From Nostoc sp. KVJ3 (GTDB lineage: Bacteria > Cyanobacteriota > Cyanobacteriia > Cyanobacteriales > Nostocaceae): a DNA stretch of 64,000 bases. Under the pieces are notes generated by a model. That model saw only the letters and a list, made by a program, of their open reading frames with translations, made no database searches and was not told the DNA's origin. Of the stretch, positions 37,201 through 44,127 are shown in pieces. The stretch is from assembly GCF_026127265.1 (NCBI RefSeq), contig NZ_WWFG01000001.1, forward strand, positions 1,494,501 to 1,558,500. The letters are read 5' to 3'. Each line of letters opens with the position of its first letter. The first letter of the stretch is position 1. A program made the position numbers and the translations under genes.

Positions 37201-37399
37201 CGGTTTTCAGAAGTTGGCGGACTTCAGTGACTGTAATTTTGAAGATCGCGTCTATATCTAGAGACTCGCGGATGCGGGCTATAACTCCAGACAAGGCTTT
37301 TTGTTGCTCATTCTGAGGTAAGGAGAATGTTACATCTGAATGAGACTCTTGCTGTTCTGAATTTGGTTCTATGGGTTGACTACTAGAGGAGTTTTCCAT
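34250..37399 (-). CDS. Histidine kinase with four GAF domains
   Basis: A 1049-residue soluble sensor kinase. Four GAF domains (about 45-195, 225-410, 435-570, 600-770) each begin with a version of I[RA]xSLD[IL][DE][AST]IF and contain VGVFRFYP- or VAIYRF-type cores, arising by internal duplication; each is followed by a helical linker. Then HisKA with the phospho-acceptor H795 (GLGQLVAGIAHEINNP) and an HATPase domain (NNAIDTLE, ADNGYGIPE, GTGLGLS). No transmembrane segment and no receiver. The GAF domains lack an obvious bilin-binding Cys motif of standard type, so the ligand is open. GAF4 contains a translated dispersed repeat (TTGYAYA, 35427-35455). Confidence 0.9.
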   Translation of the reverse strand: MENSSSSQPIEPNSEQQESHSDVTFSLPQNEQQKALSGVIARIRESLDIDAIFKITVTEVRQLLKTDRVGVFRFYPNLAWEGEFIYEDVATEWDSALAAKLRDHCFGEEFAVLYQKGRIRAIPDIYQVNASDCYIQILERFQVRANITAPLIKGKDLWGLLCIHQCSSPRQWEASEIEFVQLIAEHLGVALQQADYLEQVKLQSAQLAQAKAREKAAQWQKIIAITIEKIRQSLDLESIFHTTTGELRQLLNADRVAIYRFHPDWSGEFVFESVAEGWTSLIDEQLQRPELSENVSECSAKDLAKPPVADTYLQDTEGGSFSDCEVYRICNDIYNSGFSDCYIKILEIYQARAYVIIAIYHGQKLWGLLAVYQNSGTRDWQKDEVYLLTQVGTQLGVALQQAEFIQQMQIQAAEISKAAERQRALANTVEKIRQSLDIEAIFKTTTQEVRRLLEVERVAIYRFYPDWSGEFVADSIVDGWTPMVKPQPVTEGVFVQGKQAGKYPRNEAFVPISQGEKLWGLLVAYQNSQPRYWQDEEINLLAQVGVQLGVALQQAESLKQMQVQAQKLAKAAERERKAAQREKALAATVEKIRQSLDIDTIFATSTEEVRRLLEVDRVTIYRFRADGSGEFVAESLAQDWIPVRDILPTMSTTGYAYASNYLQEPENGDFANGKSIVIKDIYSTDDSIPYIVMLELMEARAYMIVPIFQGDKLWGLLAAYQNIKPRDWQEDEVDLLMQIGTQLGVGLQQAELLAQTQRQKEEITQTLKELQHTQSQLIQSEKMAGLGQLVAGIAHEINNPISFIYGNITYVNEHTENLFKLLHLYQKQYPKTTEEIKKQVAALDLDFISDDLPKILTSMKMGAERISQLILSLRSFSRLDEIGMKPVNLHEGIDSTLLILQHRLQPQTNSFAIEVVKQYGELPLVVCYAAQINQVFMNILNNAIDTLENSEKAGKIVSNPKILIRTEVIEDNTILIRIADNGYGIPEMMRSRIFEPFFTTKQPGQGTGLGLSISYQIIVEKHGGNIKCVSEPGNGCEFWIEIPIKRAVS
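35427..35455 (-). repeat. Small dispersed repeat inside the four-GAF kinase
   Basis: GCGTAGGCGTAGCC followed by a diverged half, read on the minus strand as MSTTGYAYAS in the fourth GAF domain. It is related to the repeat in the porin gene (15655-15687). Confidence 0.65.
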
Positions 37400-37495
37400 T
37401 CCCAGTGGGACTTTAAATATTGAAATTCTTCTATCTCATGATTCCCCTAGCGATCGCAAAGGTAACAATTATTTTCTACAAATGCCAAAAAACAA

Positions 37496-37526
37496 TGTAG
37501 GGACACGATACTATCGTGTCCCTACA
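37496..37526. repeat. Perfect hairpin, 15-bp arms
   Basis: TGTAGGGACACGATA (37496-37510) and its exact inverted copy (37512-37526) around one C. On the minus strand it lies 26 bases past the 53-codon gene downstream of petN and is followed by a T-rich stretch, so it may end the petN transcript. It resembles the palindromic dispersed repeats of Nostoc. Confidence 0.65.
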
Positions 37527-37551
37527 TAAACATTTTTCAACCACGAGAAGA

Positions 37552-37713
37552 TTATCGCCGCTTGGGAGTGGCGCTGCGGCTGGTGCGTTTTTCTTCATCT
37601 CGGCGACGGCGATCGCGCCAATCCGCCACAGTCAAATAACCAATTCCACCGGTGACTACTACGAGCAGTACTACGGCTACTATTGTTAAAATACTCAAAA
37701 ATGGACTTTCCAC
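37552..37713 (-). CDS. 53-residue membrane protein downstream of petN
   Basis: A GTG-started small gene on the minus strand. The product has a membrane helix (about residues 6-27: LSILTIVAVVLLVVVTGGIG) and a strongly charged C-terminus (DWRDRRRRDEEKRTSRS, then PKRR). It begins only seven bases after the petN stop, so the two are cotranscribed. The helix and basic tail suggest a single-span thylakoid or plasma-membrane subunit with its tail in the cytosol. I cannot match it to a named photosystem or b6f subunit. The clean reading frame and the link with petN support a real gene. Confidence 0.68.
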   Translation of the reverse strand: MESPFLSILTIVAVVLLVVVTGGIGYLTVADWRDRRRRDEEKRTSRSATPKRR

Positions 37714-37720
37714 AATACCT

Positions 37721-37810
37721 CTATAGTCCGTTACGTCCCCAAACTACCATTGCAATTGACCAAGTGAACACAACTAACAGCGCTACCCAACCTAGTGTCA
37801 AAATCTCCAT
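37721..37810 (-). CDS. petN: Cytochrome b6f complex subunit PetN
   Basis: A 29-residue, single-helix subunit of the cytochrome b6f complex in the thylakoid membrane, needed for assembly and stability of the complex that passes electrons from plastoquinol to plastocyanin or cytochrome c6. The product starts MEILTLGWVALLVVFTW and ends AMVVWGRNGL, almost the consensus PetN sequence (second residue Glu rather than Asp). ATG start at 37808-37810. A 53-codon gene follows seven bases downstream. It is too short for most gene finders. Confidence 0.93.
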   Translation of the reverse strand: MEILTLGWVALLVVFTWSIAMVVWGRNGL

Positions 37811-37965
37811 AGTCTCGCTTTTCAAATAATTACAAAAGGTTTCTAATATTTATCATACAGGGATTGGGTAGGCTGAGATTTTTTTTATAAATTACATTGT
37901 AACTTTGGTATGCGATCGCAAAGGAGATACCATCTTTTCTTGGTAATACCAATTCGCTATGAAGA

Positions 37966-38058
37966 TGCACTTAATTATGAAACGAACCGCCAAGTACGCC
38001 AAGTATGCCATCGCGTAGCTTCTCGTAGAGAAGAGAGAAGGAGTAATAATTAAGTGCA
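37966..38058. repeat. Inverted-repeat element (TGCACTTAATTAT ends)
   Basis: The 13-bp ends are exact inverted copies; similarity continues a little outside (TACCAATTC on the left, GAATCGGTA on the right). The interior has GCCATCGCGTAGCTTCTCG, a common dispersed repeat of this genome. Confidence 0.65.
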
Positions 38059-38101
38059 ATCTCAGGGAGAATCGGTATAATCTGGTACTTAAAGTATGAA
38101 T

Positions 38102-38192
38102 AGGATTTACGCAAACAATATCTAAAACCCTGATTCTATGGTAGGGGCAATTCATGAATTGCCCCTACAGCGTGTCCTTTTGCGTAAGTTCT
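38102..38192. mobile_element. MITE-like element, AGGACTTACGCAAAA family, copy 2
   Basis: 91 bp with imperfect ends AGGATTTACGCAAA / TTTGCGTAAGTTCT. The interior contains a 26-bp palindrome centred on TTCATGAA. Its reverse complement is nearly identical to copy 4 at 57850-57940, which has the same length. Confidence 0.85.
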
Positions 38193-38302
38193 AATTAATA
38201 AAGACTAATGTAAAAAAATAGCGATCGCGCTTTCTCAACTAGATGGTTTGGGAATACTAGGGTTACGGGTATATATTTCAAATCTACCAACCCCTAGTAA
38301 TC

Positions 38303-40189
38303 ATGCCAACATTTTTTAACTATCCTTTCCAATCCAACGGTTTTATTCCCCACGGACATTGTTATCTCTGGCAAACTGGATTAGTTTGGCTCCACATTAT
38401 TTCTGATGCGACGATCGCTCTGGCTTATTACTCTATTCCCTTCCTACTGATTTACTTTATTTCCAAGCGCAAAGACGTTCCTTTCAATGGAGTCTTTTTG
38501 TTATTTGGTGCTTTTATTATTGCTTGCGGTACTGGACACTTAATGGATATTTGGACGCTTTGGCATCCAGACTACTGGATTGCAGGTACTTTAAAAGCTT
38601 TAACTGCCATTATTTCCATATACACGGCATTTGCGTTACTTTACCTCATGCCTCAAGCTCTGACACTACCCAGCCCAGCCCAGTTAGAAGCTATTAATCA
38701 AGTCCTTTCAACTGAAATTGTTGAGCGCAAGCGTATTGAGAAAGAACTACGCCTTGCGGAGGAAGTAGCTCAAAATTCCAACCAAGCCAAGAGTGAATTT
38801 CTCGCTAATATGAGTCATGAACTACGCACACCTCTTAACGGCATCCTGGGCTATACACAAATTATCCAACGCACAGAATCTTTGAGTGAAAAAGGACGCA
38901 AGGGACTCAGTGTTATTTATCAATGTGGTTCTCATCTTTTAACCTTAATTAATGATGTTCTGGATCTCTCCAAGATAGAAGCCCGAAAGTTGGAATTGTA
39001 TCCTGTTGATTTCTACTTACCTGCCTTTATAGATAGTGTGACTGAAATTTGCCGCATCCGAGCAGAACAAAAAGTCATCGCCTTTCACGTCGAACTCGAT
39101 CCTAATTTACCAACTGGTATTCATGCTGATGAAAAACGCTTGCGGCAAGTACTAATTAACTTGCTTAGTAATGCCATGAAATTTACTAATCAAGGCAGTG
39201 TCACCTTCAACGCTCAGGTAGTTGAGCAAGAATCAAATACTAATGGAAAAACTAACTACAAAATTCGCTTTGAGGTAATAGATACTGGCACGGGTATAAG
39301 CCCTGAACAAGCTGAGAAAATCTTCCAGCCCTTTGAGCAAGTGGGGAGTCAGAAACGACAATCTGAAGGTACAGGTTTAGGATTAGCAATCAGCCAAAAA
39401 ATTGTTTTGTTGATGGGTGGTCAAATTCAGGTACAAAGTGAATTTGGTAAAGGTAGCACTTTTTGGTTTGAAGCAAAATTGTCAGAATCTAAAGACTGGG
39501 CAAAAGTTTCTAGAGTAGTTGAGCAGGGAACTATTATTGGTTATCAAGGAAAAAGGCGCACCATCTTGATTGCGGATGATAAATGGGAAAACCGATCGGT
39601 AATTGTAAATTTACTAGAGCCGGTTGGATTTACTGTTGTAGAAGCTAATAATGGTCAAGAAGCATGGGTACAGTCTCTAGCCCACGAACCAGACATGATT
39701 ATCACTGATTTGGTGATGCCGATATTGGATGGATTTGAATTCATTCATCGTTTGCGTCAGTCTAGGGCATTTAAAGAAATTCCAATCATCGCTTCGTCAG
39801 CAAGTGTATTTGCAGTCGATCAACACAAAAGTATTGATGTTGGTGCAGATGCATTTTTACCAAAGCCTGTAGAAGCTGAAAATCTGCTAGAAATGCTCCG
39901 ACAGTTTTTGCAACTGGAGTGGATTTTTGACGCTAATGTAGACGCTATTAAAAAAATCTCTCCAGTTGGGTTTAATCAAAAAAATCAGATGATTTATCCT
40001 GGCAAAGAGGTTTTGCAAGAATTACTCGAACTAGCACAAGATGGCGATATTCAGAATATTTTAGAACTGGCTGAAAAACTTGCTGCATCTAATGATAAGC
40101 TAAACATTTTTTCTCAGCAACTCATGCAGCTTGCTAGTAATTTCCAACTCAAACGTTTGGAAACGTTTATTGAAGAATCCATCAATTAA
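38303..40189 (+). CDS. Hybrid histidine kinase with an ethylene-receptor-like N-terminal domain
   Basis: A 628-residue membrane sensor kinase. The N-terminal three-helix domain (about 20-125) closely follows plant ETR1: SDATIALAYYSIPFLLIYF, FLLFGAFIIACGTGHL and IWTLWHPDY. C75 and H79 (CGTGH) match the copper-binding Cys65/His69 of ETR1, and D35 matches its conserved Asp. A coiled coil leads to HisKA (H172, NMSHELRTPLNG), HATPase (GTGLGLAIS) and a receiver (about 420-535, acidic pair in IADDK, D469 as phospho-acceptor). A ~70-residue helical tail follows. There is no GAF domain. It is in operon with the next gene, 30 bases away. Ethylene or another small ligand is likely but unproven. Confidence 0.9.
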   Translation: MPTFFNYPFQSNGFIPHGHCYLWQTGLVWLHIISDATIALAYYSIPFLLIYFISKRKDVPFNGVFLLFGAFIIACGTGHLMDIWTLWHPDYWIAGTLKALTAIISIYTAFALLYLMPQALTLPSPAQLEAINQVLSTEIVERKRIEKELRLAEEVAQNSNQAKSEFLANMSHELRTPLNGILGYTQIIQRTESLSEKGRKGLSVIYQCGSHLLTLINDVLDLSKIEARKLELYPVDFYLPAFIDSVTEICRIRAEQKVIAFHVELDPNLPTGIHADEKRLRQVLINLLSNAMKFTNQGSVTFNAQVVEQESNTNGKTNYKIRFEVIDTGTGISPEQAEKIFQPFEQVGSQKRQSEGTGLGLAISQKIVLLMGGQIQVQSEFGKGSTFWFEAKLSESKDWAKVSRVVEQGTIIGYQGKRRTILIADDKWENRSVIVNLLEPVGFTVVEANNGQEAWVQSLAHEPDMIITDLVMPILDGFEFIHRLRQSRAFKEIPIIASSASVFAVDQHKSIDVGADAFLPKPVEAENLLEMLRQFLQLEWIFDANVDAIKKISPVGFNQKNQMIYPGKEVLQELLELAQDGDIQNILELAEKLAASNDKLNIFSQQLMQLASNFQLKRLETFIEESIN

Positions 40190-40219
40190 TTTAAGTTAAA
40201 TTTTAATTTCCAATTCATC

Positions 40220-41485
40220 ATGACCAAACCCCCGAATAACGAATTTATTTTAATTGTGGATGATAATCCGACAAATTTATCTGTCCTGTGTGCCGCCCTT
40301 AATAGTGAAGGTTTTCGTTTCCGTGTTGCAGTCGATGGAGAAACTGCGATCGCTCAGGCTGAACGCAATCAACCAGAGTTGATTTTGCTGGATGTACAAA
40401 TGCCGGGTATTGACGGCTTTGAGACTTGTCGTCGCCTCAAAGCCAATCCTCTCACCCAAAACATTCCAATTATTTTCACCACTGCCTTAGCGGATACGGA
40501 AAGCAAAACCAAGGGATTTTCCCTTGGTGCAGTAGACTATATCCCGAAACCCTTTGCCCAAGAAGAAGTCATTGCGAGAGTGCGCGTACATTTGCAACTC
40601 AAAAAATTGACTGAATCTTTAGAACAACAAGTTAGCGATCGCACCAAAGCTTTGCAACAAGCTCAAGTCCAACTGGTACAGCAAGAAAAACTATCAACAC
40701 TGGGAGAGTTAATTGCTGGTGTTGGCCATGAAATCAACAATCCCATCAACTTTATTTCTAGCAATATTCCACCATTGGAAGAATATATTGCAGGTGTAAC
40801 TGAGTTACTTTTACTGTATAAACAAGAGTATCCCAAGCCAACAGCCAAAATTACCACTGCTATTGAGGACTTGGATTTAAACTTCGTTCTCGAAGATATG
40901 GTAAAAATTTTGAACTCACTCCAGCTAGGAAGTGAACGAATTCAAAATCTTTCTAATTCACTCCGCAATTTCTCTCGCTCGGATAATGATACAAAAATAT
41001 CTGCTGATTTGCACCAAGGACTAAATAGTACACTAATAATTTTGCAACACCGCCTCAAGGCTAATGGCGAGCGTCCCGGTATTGAAGTTATTAAAAGTTA
41101 TGGAGTATTACCAGAGGTAAATTGCTATTTAGGTCAGATGAATCAAGTATTTATGAACATTCTGGCAAATGCAATTGATGCACTTGATGAAGCTATAATG
41201 GAAGGCAAAATGAGGAATCTAATTCCTCAGATTAAAATTGTCACAGAAATAGATTCGGAAAAATTGGTTGTAATTCGGATTGCTGACAATGGAATTGGTA
41301 TTCCTGAACGGCTGAAAAAACGCTTATTTGAACCGTTATTTACTACAAAAACAGTTGGGAAAGGCACTGGACTTGGTTTGTCAATCGCTTATGAAATAGT
41401 TGTAGAGAAACACAATGGTGTATTAGATGTAACTTCTCAAGCAGGTGTAGGAACCGAGTTTATCATCAAAATTCCCATCCAATAG
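40220..41485 (+). CDS. Receiver-histidine kinase
   Basis: A 421-residue soluble protein with a receiver at the N-terminus (5-120: LIVDDNPTNLSVL, D58 in LLDVQMPG, IIFTTA, YIPKPF with the conserved Lys), a short coiled coil, HisKA (H170 in GELIAGVGHEINNP) and HATPase (NAIDALDE, ADNGIGIPE, GTGLGLSIA). It starts 30 bases after the ethylene-receptor-like kinase, so the two probably form a phosphorelay: the hybrid kinase can pass phosphate to this receiver, which then controls the attached kinase. The output regulator is not in the window. Confidence 0.92.
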   Translation: MTKPPNNEFILIVDDNPTNLSVLCAALNSEGFRFRVAVDGETAIAQAERNQPELILLDVQMPGIDGFETCRRLKANPLTQNIPIIFTTALADTESKTKGFSLGAVDYIPKPFAQEEVIARVRVHLQLKKLTESLEQQVSDRTKALQQAQVQLVQQEKLSTLGELIAGVGHEINNPINFISSNIPPLEEYIAGVTELLLLYKQEYPKPTAKITTAIEDLDLNFVLEDMVKILNSLQLGSERIQNLSNSLRNFSRSDNDTKISADLHQGLNSTLIILQHRLKANGERPGIEVIKSYGVLPEVNCYLGQMNQVFMNILANAIDALDEAIMEGKMRNLIPQIKIVTEIDSEKLVVIRIADNGIGIPERLKKRLFEPLFTTKTVGKGTGLGLSIAYEIVVEKHNGVLDVTSQAGVGTEFIIKIPIQ

Positions 41486-41572
41486 CAACATTGAATTAAT
41501 TACAAAGCTGCTTTAGAATTTATCATTCTAGATATGGGGAGAAATTTCCCTAATATCTAATTTCTATAAAGA

Positions 41573-42034
41573 GTGAATCCAACTTTAGATCCTCAATTAA
41601 TGGCAGAACGCATAGAATCCTTCAAGGCTGGAATAGTTGGAGGTTTATCTGTGTCTTTTGCTTTTGTGCTTGTCAGTCTCTTGAATACTTTTGTACTAGC
41701 AAAGTATTTTCAGATCCTCGCGAGTCTGCACAGTGATATTAACTGGCGCTTGTGCGTGAGTGGTGCTGTTGCAACTTTTATTGGCTTACTATTTGGTGTC
41801 ACTTACCGCTATATTATCCGCTCAGATAAAAATCCCCAACTCAAAGCCGGTGGTGTTCTAGCCTTTGGCTTGGTGCGGGGATTAACTCAAATAGAACTTG
41901 GGTGGAATTCTCATAGCACAATTTGGCCTTTTGTGGTCATGCCTGTTGAAAGTATATTATGGTTTGTGCTTGCTGCGATCGCTCTTGATACCGCTATTAA
42001 ACTTCGTTGGGTTAAACCTTTCTCGTCAATCTAA
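41573..42034 (+). CDS. Conserved cyanobacterial membrane protein
   Basis: A 153-residue protein with about four hydrophobic segments (GGLSVSFAFVLVSLLNTFVL, CVSGAVATFIGLLFGVTYRY, GGVLAFGLVRGLTQIEL region, VVMPVESILWFVLAAIAL). The start is GTG. Gly-rich turns such as GAVATFIGLLFG and a conserved-looking RGLTQIE stretch suggest a defined family, but I know no function. It follows the two-gene kinase operon by 87 bases on the same strand and may be cotranscribed with it. Confidence 0.75.
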   Translation: MNPTLDPQLMAERIESFKAGIVGGLSVSFAFVLVSLLNTFVLAKYFQILASLHSDINWRLCVSGAVATFIGLLFGVTYRYIIRSDKNPQLKAGGVLAFGLVRGLTQIELGWNSHSTIWPFVVMPVESILWFVLAAIALDTAIKLRWVKPFSSI

Positions 42035-42348
42035 ATTCCCTTTCTCTAAGCATAGTACTCGCACATAAATATGCAATCCTACAGGGGCTTGTGGTTCAAA
42101 TAGATCAGGACTTACGCAAAATCATGAAAAAATGAACCGCAGAGGCAATAGAGTTGCCAGTGTGCCCTTGCGGTTCCCGGACTTGTAGCAACTGGCGCGA
42201 CACGGAGAAATGAGAGTTTGAGAGATATTTTGCGTAAGTCTTATAGATAAAAAAGCTGGAAGCATTACACTTTTGTAGTATACAATAACTAATTATGTAA
42301 TATCTTGTGTCAGTTTTCCGAAATAGTTGCCAATATCTATTACTTAAT
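42035..42348. other. Intergenic region with a MITE-like element
   Basis: No gene. The 136-bp element at 42107-42242 fills most of the region. The remainder before 42349 is AT-rich with several TATA-like runs and may hold the exonuclease promoter. Confidence 0.55.
42107..42242. mobile_element. MITE-like element, AGGACTTACGCAAAA family, copy 3
   Basis: Ends AGGACTTACGCAAAA (42107-42121) and TTTTGCGTAAGTCTT (about 42228-42242). ATAGAT occurs at both flanks. The 136-bp interior differs from the 91-bp copies by an added dispersed repeat (GTTGCCAGTGTGCCCTTGCG ... CAACTGGC). Confidence 0.75.
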
Positions 42349-42906
42349 ATGCAAACTAAAATATCCCACTATTATCTAATAGTCGATCTAGAGGCTACCT
42401 GCTGTGACAGTAAGACTATTCCTCGTCACGAAATGGAAATCATTGAAATCGGTGCAGTGATGCTCAATCGAGCAACGGGGGAAATTGATTCAGAATTTCA
42501 GCAATTCATTCGACCTGTGAGACATCCACAACTGACAGGTTTTTGTACCGAATTAACTAGTATTCGGCAGCAAGATGTTGACGAAGCACCAAAATTTATC
42601 GAGGCAATTTCTCGATTCAAAGAATGGATGTATTCATTTCCTAATCATATTTTTTGTTCTTGGGGTAATTACGACAAAAAGCAATTTATTCAAGATTGTG
42701 CGTTTCATAATTTTCCTTATCCTTTTACTTCAGAACATATAAATATCAAAGAGGAATTTTCAGAATATATTGGCGTGTCTAAAAAATTTGGCATGGCACA
42801 AGCTCTCGATGAACTGGGGATAGAGTTGAAAGGTACACATCATCGTGGTATTGATGATGCTCGTAACATTGCATCTATCTACAGACAGATTAAAATCGAA
42901 AAATAA
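42349..42906 (+). CDS. DEDDh 3'-5' exonuclease, ERI1-like
   Basis: A cytosolic exonuclease of about 185 residues acting on RNA or DNA ends. The four catalytic acids and the general base are in place: D13 and E15 in IVDLEATC, D109 in WGNYDKKQ, H165 and D170 in HHRGIDDARN. Closest in style to the eukaryotic ERI1/3'hExo branch (EIIEIGAVM, FCTELTSIRQQDV, FGMAQALDELGI) rather than to DnaQ. I use the ATG at 42349; a GTG at 42307 would add 14 unlikely residues. ERI1-like enzymes trim structured RNA 3' ends; the bacterial target is not known. Confidence 0.87.
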   Translation: MQTKISHYYLIVDLEATCCDSKTIPRHEMEIIEIGAVMLNRATGEIDSEFQQFIRPVRHPQLTGFCTELTSIRQQDVDEAPKFIEAISRFKEWMYSFPNHIFCSWGNYDKKQFIQDCAFHNFPYPFTSEHINIKEEFSEYIGVSKKFGMAQALDELGIELKGTHHRGIDDARNIASIYRQIKIEK

Positions 42907-43096
42907 GCTCAAGAAGGGAAAATTTTTAACGTAACATCTTAAATTTTTACAGTGAGTTACGAGGATTTTTTGCTACAAAATTATTCTTAGCTAATGATAA
43001 CTAAGGTAAGATATATACTTAGTTTGATTAGACTCCAAAACAACAGTACACGATCAAATGACAAGCCAGTAATAATTGATTTTGAGGCTATAATTT

Positions 43097-43891
43097 ATGA
43101 TAAAACTTTGGCGCAAAACAATAGTTTTTTTCTTCACAACAATTGTACTGACAATTCTGCTAATTTCTCATGAACCAGTACCAATAGCTGAGGCACAATC
43201 TTCTCCGGCTGCATCAACGGCTGCTAGGCCGTTTTCCCGTGTAGCTTATCCTAATAGGACACTAACTGCTTTTCCCGCACAGCTACCACCATTGCCTTAT
43301 GCTTATGGGGCACTAGGAAAAGCTATTGATGCTGAAACGATGAAATTGCATCATGATGCACACCATGCTAGCTACGTCAAGAACTTAAATGATGCATTGA
43401 AGCAGTATCCAGATTTGCAAAAAAGAAGTGTTGAAGTTCTACTATTGGATTTGAATAGTGTACCTGAAGATATTCGGACAAAGGTGCGTAATAACGGCGG
43501 TGGTCATTTGAACCACACGATTTTTTGGCAACTTATGAGTCCCGAAGGTGGTGGAGAACCATCAGGAGCGATCGCTCAAGAAATTAACCAAACTTTTGGT
43601 AGTTTTGATGCCTTTAAAAAACAGTTTAACGCGGCAGGTACCGCTCGCTTCGGTAGTGGTTGGGTTTGGCTAGTACGCAATCCTCAAAATAAACTCCAGA
43701 TTGTGACTACCGCCAATCAAGATAACCCGATTACAGACGGTTTATATCCGATTATGGGTAACGATCTGTGGGAACATGCTTATTACCTAAAATATCGCAA
43801 CCGTCGGGCTGAGTATTTAAATAATTGGTGGAATGTGGTGAATTGGCCGCAGATTAACAGACGATACCTTTCTTTTTCTACGGGACACTAG
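43097..43891 (+). CDS. sodA: Exported or membrane-anchored Mn/Fe superoxide dismutase
   Basis: Converts superoxide to oxygen and peroxide. The 264-residue protein has an N-terminal hydrophobic leader (about 8-24: TIVFFFTTIVLTILLIS) and a linker to residue 60, then a full SOD: LPPLPYAYGAL, first metal ligand H85 in KLHHDAHHASYV, GGGHLNHTIFW, FGSGWVWLV and the final ligands in MGNDLWEHAYYLKYRNRR. The leader puts it in the thylakoid lumen, periplasm or membrane, as for Anabaena SodA. GNDLWEHAYY and GGGHLNH favour manganese over iron, as far as motifs tell. The next convergent reading frame is a gene fragment. Confidence 0.93.
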   Translation: MIKLWRKTIVFFFTTIVLTILLISHEPVPIAEAQSSPAASTAARPFSRVAYPNRTLTAFPAQLPPLPYAYGALGKAIDAETMKLHHDAHHASYVKNLNDALKQYPDLQKRSVEVLLLDLNSVPEDIRTKVRNNGGGHLNHTIFWQLMSPEGGGEPSGAIAQEINQTFGSFDAFKKQFNAAGTARFGSGWVWLVRNPQNKLQIVTTANQDNPITDGLYPIMGNDLWEHAYYLKYRNRRAEYLNNWWNVVNWPQINRRYLSFSTGH

Positions 43892-44085
43892 GCGTAGCAA
43901 TATTCCCAGCGTGCAAAAGGTGGTAGAGACATCAAAATAGATTCCGCCCGTCCCTGAGTTTGCACACTGAAAACTGTTCCCTTCTGAATATACCAAATTA
44001 AACTCTGGATAACGACCCCAGCACTAGCGATCGCTCCCGTGAATCCTTGGGTATCGCGTTGGTAGGTGATGCCAGCAATATTGTG
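43888..44085 (-). pseudogene. C-terminal fragment resembling coproporphyrinogen III oxidase (hemF)
   Basis: On the minus strand a 65-codon open stretch with no start codon of its own ends GTVFSVQTQGRAESILMSLP then PFARWEY. This closely resembles the C-terminus of oxygen-dependent coproporphyrinogen oxidase (family pattern GT.FGL.T.GR.ESILMSLPP..RW.Y). The rest of the gene is absent; a truncated transposase lies directly upstream, so the gene was probably destroyed or brought here in pieces. The stop overlaps the sodA stop region. The identity rests on one motif. Confidence 0.55.
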
Positions 44086-44127
44086 TTATTTCTAGATTCT
44101 TGCAGAGAGTTATCGGAATGACGACCC

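Larger units (their letters stand above)
37811..38302. other. 492-bp region between petN and the ethylene-receptor-like kinase
   Basis: No gene. The first ~110 bases should hold the petN promoter. An inverted pair TGCACTTAATTAT (37966-37978) / ATAATTAAGTGCA (38046-38058) encloses a dispersed repeat, and a 91-bp miniature element lies at 38102-38192. The last ~110 bases should carry the promoter of the kinase operon. Confidence 0.55.

Noticed and set aside
37892..38155. 87-codon minus-strand frame upstream of petN
   Set aside because: It runs through two repeat elements and has no coding character.
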